Shown here piece after piece: positions 45,794 to 54,909 of a DNA stretch of 64,000 nucleotides; position 1 is the stretch's first letter, and each line of letters begins with the position of its first letter. Below the pieces are notes generated by a model, which saw only the letters and a program-made list of their open reading frames with translations, was not told the origin of the DNA and made no database searches. The translations under genes were made by a program, and so were the position numbers. This DNA is from Neonectria sp. B-13 (Eukaryota > Ascomycota > Sordariomycetes > Hypocreales > Nectriaceae): the NCBI GenBank assembly GCA_002682825.1, contig NOKP01000005.1:1364001-1428000 (forward strand), read 5' to 3'.

Positions 45794-46689
45794 CTAATCA
45801 ACCTTCTTCATAGCCTTAAAAGCCTCATCGGCGGCATCACGGGCTTGGGTAGAGACGCTCTCTACGCTAGCAAACGTGGCCCATCTCTCCATCCAGAACG
45901 TCCACCGCTCTATAGAGTAGCCGCCTTGGGCATGCCAAAGCCCATCTGACCTCGGCGTTCCATTGATTGGAGGCCCCTGCTTGGAAAGGCGATGCAGATC
46001 GGGGGCCGCGTGGATGAACAACTGCGCGGCAGCCTCGAGATCGTCAGGTTCTTCATCACCGTGGTCTCGCTCCAGAGCACGCTCGATGGCATAGTTGGCA
46101 CGTTCTAGGGCTGCGCCGTAGGAAGTTAACGCCAAGTCACCTGTCGAAGCCAGCCGGGCCATGTAAGCGTTGGCACTAATCCAGGCTTCCTTGCGAGCTG
46201 CGCGCTCTTGGCCTTGTGACGGTTCGATGTTGGCGCGAGCGGCGTAGTCTAGTAGATCCAATCAGCCAATGACACATTGAATATAGGTATGCTGAATGCC
46301 TTACGGTTGTAATTATCGGCCCAGTCGATAGCCCAACCGGTGAGCTCCCGCCAGAAGAAGCCATCATCAAAATCCATATACTCTTCTCCTTCTCCTTTTG
46401 GTTCCTCTACCCTCGGGAAGGTTTGGATTGTCTGTAGAATGGAGATGATCTTCGGTTGGGCAGACCTTATGCCGACTGCAGTATCATTCAGCAAGGTCCA
46501 CAGCCCGCCAAGTCGCTGCTGCATCTCGAGCGGCGTTGGTGAGGCTTCTGGGTGCACTGTCAACAGCTTCGCGGCGTCTTCGGGGGTTATTTTGCCATTT
46601 ACACATGCCTGTAATGCGGTTATTTGATCTTGCGTGATATTGTAGCTTGCAAAGGATGAGGGGGCTTTTTTAAAGAATTCGTCTGTCAT
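45794..46689 (-). CDS. DUF3632-family protein
   Basis: The model is complement(join(45794..46248,46305..46689)), 279 residues with one 56-nt intron (GTAAGG donor, CTACTAG acceptor). The product is alpha-helical, soluble and acidic, with the fungal DUF3632 layout: an early ALQACVNGKITPEDAAKLL helix, LWTLLNDTAVGI, FFWRELTGWAIDWADNYN, and a C-terminal GYSIERWTFWMERW segment. Function is unknown for the family. It shares a 500-bp divergent upstream region with the PurD gene. Confidence 0.78.
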
Positions 46690-47190
46690 GGTTGTATGCT
46701 AGGGACTGATTTTGTAGTTCAATTTTGGACACCGCTCATGGATGTGGATGTGAAAGATTCTTACAATACTGTGGGAATTAGACCTGAAGGGTCGACGGTC
46801 TTTCTTCCTGAAGACGTGCATCAGATATATGTAAAATAGAGAAAATGCGCGATGATGTCACCGGTGTGCGATGTGACTCCCCTTGATGTTACTTAGGCAG
46901 AACTCGCGCCGCTATAGTGGTACAAGGCGGGGGTCATCTTCTATATGACAAGAGGGATGGTATAAACAACGATTCCTGCCTTCCATTCAATGACATAAGC
47001 GTGTTTTCCCTGCTGTATGAGTACAACACAGTGCTAGTATTCTCGTACCATTAAGTAGTCATGTCCGAAAACCTTGGCGGACATTCCCATGCGCAATGCA
47101 AAGTTAGATCCGGTGATAAATAGGCTCAGGCACACATAGCTTTTACAACACTGCAATTCTTTTTGTCGATATTTCTGCACCAAGCCCAAG
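46690..47190. other. Divergent promoter region
   Basis: Five hundred bases between the start codons of the DUF3632 gene (-) and the stand-alone GARS gene (+). No gene is seen; a shared regulatory region is possible. Confidence 0.4.
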
Positions 47191-48667
47191 ATGCCTGAAC
47201 TTCCAGAAAACCAGCTGAAAGTCCTGCTCATTGGCAAAGGCGGCCGAGAGCACGCTCTTGCTTGGAAGCTAAGCCAGGCCCCATCCGTGAGACACGTCTT
47301 TGTGTATCCCGGGAACGGAGGTACACAGCAAGGCCTTGACAAGGTATCGAACCTTCGGGATGCTCCTGAGGGCTTGGACTATCAGAAAATCGCGGAAGGT
47401 GCCAAGGCGCTCAATGTTGGGCTTGTTGTCGTCGGGCCGGATGATGCGGTGGTCGATGGGATCGAGGATTACTTCCGACGCGGTTAGTCAAACCTCATTT
47501 GCAAAAGAAATTGCTAACAAACTGATATCATACAGTGTCCATCCCGTGTTTTGCTCCTTCAAAAGCGGCCGCGGAGTTGGAAGGATCGAAGGTGTTCGCC
47601 AAGTCCTTCATGGACAGACATAACATTCCCACAGCAGCGTACAAAAGCTTCGATAACCTGGACGAGGCGATCACCTACGTGGAAACCATCGATCATCGCA
47701 TTGTTATCAAAGCTGATGGTCTAGCTGCTGGAAAAGGTGTCGTTCTTCCCGAGACAACTGCAAAGGCATTGGCCGAAGTACGCGACATCTTGGAAGACGA
47801 AAAGTTTGGAGCAGCAGGGTCATCGGTGGTGATCGAGGAGTTTATGGAGGGCGATGAAATCAGCATCCTGACCTTTAGCGATGGAAAAACATTTCGTTCG
47901 CTGCCGCCAGGTCAGGACCACAAACGCATCGGCGAGGGCAATACGGGACCCAATACCGGAGGCATGGGCGTCTACTCACCCGTGCCATTCGTCACGCCGG
48001 ACATGCTGGACCGGATTGATCGGGAGATCTTGGTGCCAACTTTTGCTGGGTTGAGAGCCGATGGTGAGTCTACCCCAGTATACAGAGACCAAGCTGTCTT
48101 ACTGAAGGTTATAGGGCGTTCTTTTGTTGGTCTTTTGTTCACCGGCGTCATGATCACTCCGACTGGGCCAAAGGCCATCGAGTACAACGTTCGATTCGGT
48201 GACCCGGAGACCCAGAGCATGATGATGCTTCTATCGGAGGATACCGACCTTGCTGCTGTCCTTCATTCATGTACCACAGGGACTCTCGACCAAGTGCGAC
48301 TGAGTACGCGCCCTGGTTTTGCCTGCAACGTCGTCGTCGCGTCTAGTGGCTATCCAGGCAAATATGAAACTGGCAAGGAGATAGTCCTTCAACCTCCTCC
48401 TAAAGACATCATGGTATTCCATGCTGGGACTAAAAGAGATAATGGTTATAGCGGAGGCAAACTGAGGACCGATGGAGGACGAGTCTTCTCCATAGCTGGG
48501 TACGGACCTACTCTTCGGGACGCGGTCGACAAGGCGTACCAAGGTGTGCAAAGTGTACAATTTAGTGGGATGATATTCAGGAAAGATATCGCCGCTAGGT
48601 ATGTTGTCCAATCCTACTCACTAGAACTAGTCTGCTAACCGAACTTAGGGGACTGGAGAATTTATGA
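47191..48667 (+). CDS. Stand-alone phosphoribosylamine-glycine ligase (GAR synthetase)
   Basis: The model is join(47191..47482,47536..48063,48115..48598,48649..48667), 440 residues, close to bacterial PurD (about 430). It has the N-terminal GKGGREHALAWKL loop, LVVVGPDDAVVDGI, the ATP-grasp segments IKADGLAAGKGVVL and GGMGVYSP, and NVRFGDPETQ near the metal site. It catalyses the second step of de novo purine synthesis: phosphoribosylamine + glycine + ATP to GAR. Intron 3 (51 nt, GTGAGT...TATAG) is a multiple of three without a stop, so it can be misread as coding; splicing restores ADGRSFVGLLFTG. The protein ends IAARGLENL at TGA and no AIR synthetase domain follows, unlike the usual fused fungal ADE5,7 enzyme. 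Confidence 0.9.
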
Positions 48668-48895
48668 TTTCTGTTGGACAGGGGTAATCCAGCAATCAAG
48701 TAATTAGGTATAATTCCACAGATCACGTTCGCATTGATGAATGTCTCCCGAAACTCTGTGACAAAAAGACGAAACGATAATGTTGTTCTTGGGAGGGCAT
48801 TGCTTCCTTCGCTCTGCTTAACGTGGTTGGAAAATGAACCGGTCCAGACATAGTGTGCGTTTTGCGGAGCTTGCTAATTTGACGCTATCGTGAAG

Positions 48896-48905
48896 TCCAA
48901 AAAAA
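48896..48905 (-). terminator. Pol III T-tract after 5S copy 1
   Basis: Eight consecutive T on the minus strand directly follow the TATGT 3' end of the 5S gene. Confidence 0.7.
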
Positions 48906-49024
48906 ACATACAACAGCAAGGATTCCCCGGTCGTCACCGACCCGAGTACTAATTTGCCGCTTCTCAGCTTGACTAAGGGAGAGCGGACGGGATCCCGTAT
49001 TTTCTGAGAGCTATGGTCGTATGT
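48906..49024 (-). rRNA. 5S ribosomal RNA gene (copy 1)
   Basis: The minus strand reads ACATACGACCATAG at the 5' end and GTTGTATGT at the 3' end, 119 nt, which pair as helix I. Internal landmarks match fungal 5S: GGGATCCCGTCCGCTC, AGTACTCGGGTCGGTGACGACC and GGGGAATCC. A run of eight T follows immediately downstream on the transcribed strand, a Pol III stop. In Pezizomycotina 5S genes are commonly dispersed among protein genes, as here. Confidence 0.93.
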
Positions 49025-49106
49025 ACCTGAGGCTGCAACGAGCCAGCCCATGAGGGCATCGTGACCCTATTGCCACAAAAATTACCCACAAAGAGCCAAA
49101 AAGAAG

Positions 49107-49225
49107 ACATACAACAGCGAGGATTCCCCGGTCGTCACCGACCCGAGTACTAATTCGCCGCTTCTTAGCTTGACTAAGGGAGAGCGGACGGGATCCCGTA
49201 TTTTCTAAGAGCTATGGTCGTATGT
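49107..49225 (-). rRNA. 5S ribosomal RNA gene (copy 2)
   Basis: This 119-nt copy has the same orientation, 201 bases from copy 1. It differs from copy 1 at four positions only (plus-strand 49119, 49156, 49166, 49207). In the RNA these are positions 107, 70, 60 and 19. They fall into two opposing pairs (19-60 in helix II, 70-107 in helix V), and in both the pairing is preserved. A five-T tract lies downstream (TATGTCTTCTTTTTGG). Confidence 0.93.
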
Positions 49226-49350
49226 GCTGGTTAGAGCTGGTCTCGGAGTAGATGAGGATTGACGCGAGGGAAAGGGAGGCTCTGGCACTAGAGAAGAGTG
49301 GCAATATTGATTTCTGGATACTATACGTGTCTATGGTACAAGTTTTCCTG

Positions 49351-50148
49351 CTAAGCCTTCTTGCCTAAGCACATGAGGTAGGAGAACTTCATTAGCTCTC
49401 CTTGTCCCTTAAGGGGCGTGCCCTGTTTGAACTCGCCAGGAACCTTCTCGACAAGCTTTGTGTGCTCCCATGCCACCTCGACCTTGACATCTTGGAATCC
49501 AACCTCGTCCATCATCTCAGCCATCCAGTTCCGTCCGATACCGTGGCGCTCGACGCCGTCCATCTTGGACTCGGGGTGGAACCGCCTCGCTTCAGGTCCA
49601 AAGTCCTCAAAGTCGGTCAATGCCACCACGCCGCCTGTCTTCAAGCAGCCCAACATCGTCTTCAGTACCGGTTTGAGATCCGGAATGTGATGTAGGACTA
49701 GATGCGAAAGGACAAGGTCGAATTTGAGTCTCGGGCCGTCGGGGTTGGCCTCGTCGGCCGGGGGCATCCTCTTGTCCTCGGGGTCTTCCAGCATAATCGC
49801 GAGAGGTAGGATATTGCTAGGTGCGCCTGAATTCGACTTTCTGAGCTTAGACGAAAGGACGTCGATCATGCCTTCAGCAGCGTCGACGGCCACGAATCGA
49901 TTCGCAGCGACGGCGGCTTCCAAGCTGAGCAGTCCGGTTCCGCAGCCGATCTCCAGGACATCTAGCTGCCCGGGAGACTCCAGTAGAGACGGGACAGACT
50001 TCTGGATAGCTTTCCAGGCCTCGAGGCTCATGGCGTGTACAAAGGGATTGCTGTCCCAGGCGGCGGCCTCGGCGTTGAAGCGCTCATTGCCATTCCCCGC
50101 ATTGCCCTCCTTGTGCGCGACTTGGTGTTGTGCCGACGAGTCCGACAT
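49351..50148 (-). CDS. Class I SAM-dependent methyltransferase
   Basis: Single exon, 265 residues from the ATG at 50148; the frame extends upstream only to a TTG. Motif I is VLEIGCGTGLLS at about 64-75, followed by the acidic motif II residue in FVAVDAAEGMI, then FDLVLSHLVLHHIPD (motif IV) and KTGGVVALTDFED (motif V/VI). The N-terminus has RFNAEAAAWDSNP, typical of small UbiE/Methyltransf_11-like fungal enzymes. The acceptor substrate is unknown. It sits between the 5S genes and the M20 hydrolase gene, all on the minus strand. Confidence 0.88.
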   Translation of the reverse strand: MSDSSAQHQVAHKEGNAGNGNERFNAEAAAWDSNPFVHAMSLEAWKAIQKSVPSLLESPGQLDVLEIGCGTGLLSLEAAVAANRFVAVDAAEGMIDVLSSKLRKSNSGAPSNILPLAIMLEDPEDKRMPPADEANPDGPRLKFDLVLSHLVLHHIPDLKPVLKTMLGCLKTGGVVALTDFEDFGPEARRFHPESKMDGVERHGIGRNWMAEMMDEVGFQDVKVEVAWEHTKLVEKVPGEFKQGTPLKGQGELMKFSYLMCLGKKA

Positions 50149-50583
50149 GATGGAAGAAGGTTCGCCGTTCTTGATGTTAATAAAAAAGGATATGATTGTC
50201 GATAAGGTAGCCAACTGGACTCAACAAAGCTGGTGAAGGATGTGTGAGTGTCGTCGGCTTGTCGCGTCCTTCAACCATCGGGTCATCGGAATGCTATTGC
50301 CAGGTGGCGCCAAGATGCCTCAACTAGTGGCTAGAAGACGTGGCTGGAGACATTTTGTGGCGTAACTTTCAGATGTAGATGGATTTACCTACTCATGTTA
50401 AGAGCACAAAATACTCGTATTACTTTTCCGTCTATCATGTCTGTTGTTGCGGCTTTTATGCTCTTTGAAACTTTTTGCAGCATTGATAGGGATCGGTAAA
50501 GAATAACAGACTTCAAAGCATTAAATGGGATGTATCTAAATATGACTTATCCCCATGTCGAATCATTAATCAGCGCCTCTATC
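50149..50583. other. Intergenic spacer
   Basis: Upstream region of the methyltransferase gene and 3' flank of the M20 gene. AT-rich near 50390-50560. No gene is seen. Confidence 0.35.
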
Positions 50584-51881
50584 TCAATCCGATGACTCCT
50601 TCTCGTTGAAATCTGTCACGGCGTTGTGTGCAACCTCGTCGTCAGTCAACACCCTCCAACCCAACAAGGCCATTCCCTTTGCACAAGAAATCGCCACTTC
50701 GTGAGCAGCATCCGTTCCTGAAGCTTCGGCAAATCGAGGCTGATGCGGCATCGCGTCCTTTGGCGCTGGGATTCCAAACGCTCCGTGGAATGTCGGCACG
50801 GTGTAAGACACATTTCCCATGTCAGTCGAGAAAGTGAAGGGCTCCTCGCTTCGGGGGATGACCTTTCCACCCATGAGAGTCATGGCTTGGGTGAATTCTC
50901 GACTCAAGGTATTATTGATGCGAAGGTCCATGTACGTGGGAGTGCTGAGAACGTCAGTGTACGCCACGTCATTGTGAAGGGATCACTCAACTGGATATAG
51001 TTTAATGTGCAGCCAGTAGCTGCCGCAGCAGCCTCGAAGCAAGACTTGACTCGCGCCAGTAGTTGTTCGCCGCGTTTCTGAGTTGGGCTGCGTATATAGT
51101 AGTTCACTCGTGAATACTTTGGGATGACATTAGGTACTGTTCCACCGTCCTCAATGACTCCGTGAATGCGTTCATCAGGTTGGATTTGTTGCCTCAGCAT
51201 GGAGATGCTCGTGTAGGCAGCCACTGCAGCGTCAAGAGCGTTCAACCCCTTCCACGGCTCTCCACCAGCATGTGCCGGACGTCCATGGAACTCGACTCGG
51301 AGCTTGAGGCTAGCGATGAACTTGACGCCGGCCAGAGCAGTAAAACCGGGAGGAAAGTGATGATTTGCAGTTGGATGCATCATAATGGCTGCTGCAACAT
51401 CGCCACTGAAAGCTCCGGCTTCCAGGAGCTTGACCTTGCCGGCGCCTCCCTCCTCGGCTGGTGTCCCCAAGATGCGGACTCGCCCTTTGACACCAAGCTT
51501 TTTGACAGTCTCAGCTAACGCAATAAAACCTGCGAGGGATGATGTCGCAATCAAGTTATGGCCACATGCGTGACCGATGCCTGGCAATGCATCATATTCC
51601 GCGCAAAAGATTACCAGTCGCCCTCCAGCACCATACTCGGCCTCAAAGGATGTGTCAATGCCGTAGGCGTGGCGAGTGACGGCGTAGCCATGCTCTTCAA
51701 GAAATGACGTGATAATATCGTGAGCAGTGACTTCCTTGTAAGCTAGCTCTGGATTGTCGTGGATCTTTTGGTTGACGGCTCTCAGCTGTTGCGAGCATGC
51801 ATCGATGGCGGCTGAGACTTCGGAGATGGGGAGCAGCGTTTTGGACGACTCAGTCAGGAGACCAGACTGTGAAGACGCCAT
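50584..51881 (-). CDS. M20 family amidohydrolase / peptidase
   Basis: The model is complement(join(50584..50944,50992..51881)), 416 residues. The 47-nt intron (GTTGAGT donor, ACTGAC branch, TTCTCAG acceptor) joins NYIH to TPTYMDLR in frame. Metal-binding and catalytic motifs are present: CAEYDALPGIGHACGHN (about 97-113), the Glu pair in GTPAEEGGAGK, MMHPTANHHF, and the dimerisation-domain HGRPAHAGGEPWKG. C-terminal FSTDMGNVSYTVPTFHGAFG matches aminoacylase-1-like/M20D proteins. It is expected to cleave amide bonds of N-acyl or dipeptide substrates with two divalent metals; the location is probably cytosolic because there is no signal peptide. Confidence 0.9.
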
Positions 51882-52473
51882 TTTCAACAATTCCCGAGAT
51901 AAATAAATCAAGGATGGAGAAAAAGAAGTGGAATTCTGAACGATAGCTTAAATAAGTACCTCGCCCAGAGTCTTGTATATAGAGTTTGTCCGTCTTTCCG
52001 CTTCTGTGGAGACGATGACCATCCGCAAAGTCATTACCACGTAAGTTACGCTTCCGTCGGAGATTTCAATCGTCGACGAACTCCGTTCATGATAAGCCTT
52101 TAAACTTTGTCAATTCCGTATGTAGTTAGGCCGAACCTCGGTTGCCCTCTGTTTATGGCGGTTTTGTCTTCGTTTTGACGCCTTGAGCTCCGAGACATCC
52201 ACATTCCTCGCTTGCACATCTACGGGACTGCGCCAAAGCTGTTTTCAGCGTCAAAGCCGGTAAAGTCCAAAGCTATAATTTGGTTCGACCTCTCTTTCCA
52301 CATGCTTTGTCTTCTTCTGGATTCGGTACAAGGAGAATAACATCCATTCATTATACTCTGCATAACACGACTTGAAAGAAGAGGGCCAGTGCGAGCTTGT
52401 TTTCACTCGACAGCATTGACAACGAGTCCGCGGAGACGGGATTCTACCCATCCAGCAAAAAAGCTCTCACCCT
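51882..52473. other. Intergenic spacer
   Basis: Promoter of the M20 gene and the 3' flank of the next minus-strand gene. A short frame at 52251-52451 has no family features. Confidence 0.35.
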
Positions 52474-52887
52474 CTATTTCGTTTGGCGCATCGCAGCGAC
52501 CAAGGTCACAAAGTCCACATTGCTGACAATCCCCACAGCCGTGAAACCGTAGTCAGCGCCAATGACGGAAATGGCTTGCTCAGTCATTGTGTCTGGACCC
52601 GGGGCATTAATGCGACCAGCAATATTGAGGCTGCTATCCGTTGCCTTGACGCTGTGGATGCTCTGCTTATTTCGTTGTTGAAGGGCTTGCTCGAGTAGTT
52701 CCTCGGATTTCTGATTCAATGCTTCGTTGCTCGCTTTTTGCTGGCGAAGCTCTTGGAACAACTTTGCCCCTTCTCGTGTCTCTCCATATGAAGTAAAAAG
52801 CGTCTGTACAAGTTCATTCATGGAACTTGGTTGGTCCAATATCCTCATGATGCTTTCCTTCAGGGAGCCTTCCAGCTGCTGTAGCAT
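52474..52887 (-). CDS. Hypothetical protein with two C-terminal amyloid-like repeats (5' end unresolved)
   Basis: The frame gives 137 residues from the ATG at 52887. It stays open to 52936, where CTGAC...CATAG looks like a splice acceptor, so an upstream exon probably exists. The first half is helical and Gln/Glu-rich (FQELRQQKASNEALNQKSEELLEQALQ). The last 60 residues contain two similar stretches, HSVKATDSSLNIAGRIN and ISVIGADYGFTAVGIVSN, with alternating hydrophobic residues and Gly. This recalls C-terminal repeats of fungal NLR-partner proteins, but I cannot assign a family. Confidence 0.5.
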   Translation of the reverse strand: MLQQLEGSLKESIMRILDQPSSMNELVQTLFTSYGETREGAKLFQELRQQKASNEALNQKSEELLEQALQQRNKQSIHSVKATDSSLNIAGRINAPGPDTMTEQAISVIGADYGFTAVGIVSNVDFVTLVAAMRQTK

Positions 52888-52936
52888 CGGGCCCACCAAA
52901 TCCAGTGTAGTCTGCGCGTGCCACGTGGAAGGAAAA

Positions 52937-53869
52937 CTATGCGGCGCGTCAGTTTGTTGGTACAGGAGGAAGTGCTACGCCGTAAGTGAAACGAACTAAT
53001 TTGCCGTCGTAAGAGCAGTGTTAAGAGAGTCTTTGCAAGTACCCAACTCTACTTTAAAAGGGTGTCGATGTCGTTTGGGATGTGCCATTGCAGTATGTGA
53101 AGGCAAAGGGCTCCTGTCAACGGTGTTGCTTCTTCTCCAACATGGTGCTAATGTTGACAATATATCTGATGGAGATTGTGACATAGCTTTGGGAGAGACT
53201 GGCTTGAATCAGTATGAGGAAAGGCAGTTTTACACCACATGTCCTGAAATCCTGTATCTATGAAGAAGGGCACACTGCCAGCGGACACAACTGCACATGA
53301 TTCGCTTTTTATATGACATCCTGTTGCGTAAATTCTTTTTTCTTCGTGGCCGGGATCGAGATGAAAGACGGAAGGGATCAAGCAAGACCGGAAAGGCCTC
53401 GCACCAACTAGTAAACATCACACAGGGGCACCACAGTGAGGACGTATTGAACCCAAATGGCCCACAAATGAAGGATCGATAGGAAAAGGGAGTTAAATAA
53501 GAACATCGTATCAAACAACTAAATGAGGCTTATGGGGCTGGTCGAGGCCCTGTCTCCACAGAGGCCGGGATCGTTAAACATGGTATGGTGATACTCGTAT
53601 CTCAACGGCATCATTTGTCCACAAAACCAAATACGTGTATTGCGAAACTAAACATGCGGTTGAACTAAACACGGGAGAAGGTGGAGGATGGCTTATCGAC
53701 CATCCTTAAAATAACAACAAATCAATTCCTCGGGTCGATATAAAGAGCGATGTCTCCTTCGCATTGTACCGGAAATACTCACTCAGTATCAACCTCGTCA
53801 CCTTCGCCCCCATACTGTCCAGCCTTCGAATACCACGAACGCGTGCGCACCAAGCTGCAGTGAAGAGAC
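52937..53869. other. Intergenic; possible ankyrin remnant
   Basis: No complete gene. The plus-strand frame at 53018-53263 includes VLLLLQHGANVDN followed by DGDCDIAL, which resembles part of an ankyrin repeat, but it is isolated. The rest contains only short frames; the end is the promoter of the RTA1 gene. Confidence 0.3.
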
Positions 53870-54770
53870 ATGTCGAACTCTCTTCTCGATCCCGTTCCCG
53901 GGGTAGAACCCACGAAAGGTGGCCTCTACCTCTGGCGCTACCATCCTAACAAGGGAGCTGCTGTGCTATTCCTCCTTCTATTCCTGGTCACGTTTCTCTA
54001 CATCTGTTGGAAGATCTACAGCACCAAGGCTCGGTTCTGCATTGCCTTTGCGGTGGGATGCTTTTGTAAGTAACCAGTCAATGCAACGGTTTGTTGTTGC
54101 ACCCGCTAACTCCATTGTCGCAGTTGAGGTCGTCGGTTACGGTGCTCGCATCTCTGCCGGAAGCAAAACCGGCAAAATCATGCCCTTCGTCACACAAAAC
54201 ATGTTCATTCTTGTCGCACCAGCCCTCTTAGCCGCGTCGGTATACATGACCCTCGGCCGCATAATCACGAGCGTCCGAGCCGAGAAATATTCAATGATCA
54301 GACCAAGGCGGTTGACAAAGACGTTTGTCACGGGCGATGTCCTCTCATTCATGATTCAGGGAGGTGCTGCGGGTCTGATGGTGGTTCAGAAACCTGGGCT
54401 TGCGGAATGGGGAGAGCGAATGGTCATCATCGGCCTCTTGGTCCAGGTCGTCATGTTTGGCTTCTTTGCCGCCATTGCAGTCGTGTTCCACCGCAGGATG
54501 AGAAGCGGTCCTACGCCGGATTCTTTCGACGGGTTGGTTCCTTGGGAGTCAACACTACACATGCTGTACGCTGTCAGTCTTCTAGTCATGGTTCGATCCA
54601 TCTTTAGGGTCGTTGAATACGCGCAGGGCCAAGGCGGTTACTCTCTCATGCATGAGTGGACATTGTACATCTTCGATTCGCTTTTGATGTTCATTGTCGC
54701 AGTCTTGTTTGCTTGGAGGTTTCCCAGCGATCTGGAGCCGAGGGGGGACTCTATTCCGATTCCGATGTAA
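53870..54770 (+). CDS. RTA1-like membrane protein
   Basis: The model is join(53870..54065,54124..54770), 280 residues with a 58-nt intron (GTAAGT donor, GTCGCAG acceptor). Seven hydrophobic segments are visible. Family marks include LWRYHPNKGAAVLF at the first helix, EVVGYGARI, VAPALLAASVYMTLGRII, FVTGDVLSFMIQGGAAGLM and RSIFRVVEYAQGQGGYSLMHEW near the C-terminus. RTA1-like proteins (lipid-translocating exporter family) protect against sterol-binding or toxic amphipathic compounds in yeast. Its 3' end faces that of the Zn2Cys6 gene, 139 bases away. Confidence 0.92.
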
Positions 54771-54909
54771 TCGTCCTGATAGGTTTTGGGGACGCCAAGC
54801 AGCGTTCTATTCACAGCTCAACTCACTAAAAGTATGCCGTTTGATTAAGTATTGGTCTTCTAAGCACATGGTTTGATAAGGAAGTAGGACAATAGGTCAC
54901 TTCCTCTCC

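Noticed and set aside
49724..50236. 170-codon frame antisense to the methyltransferase
   Set aside because: It overlaps a clear SAM methyltransferase on the other strand and has no domain of its own.
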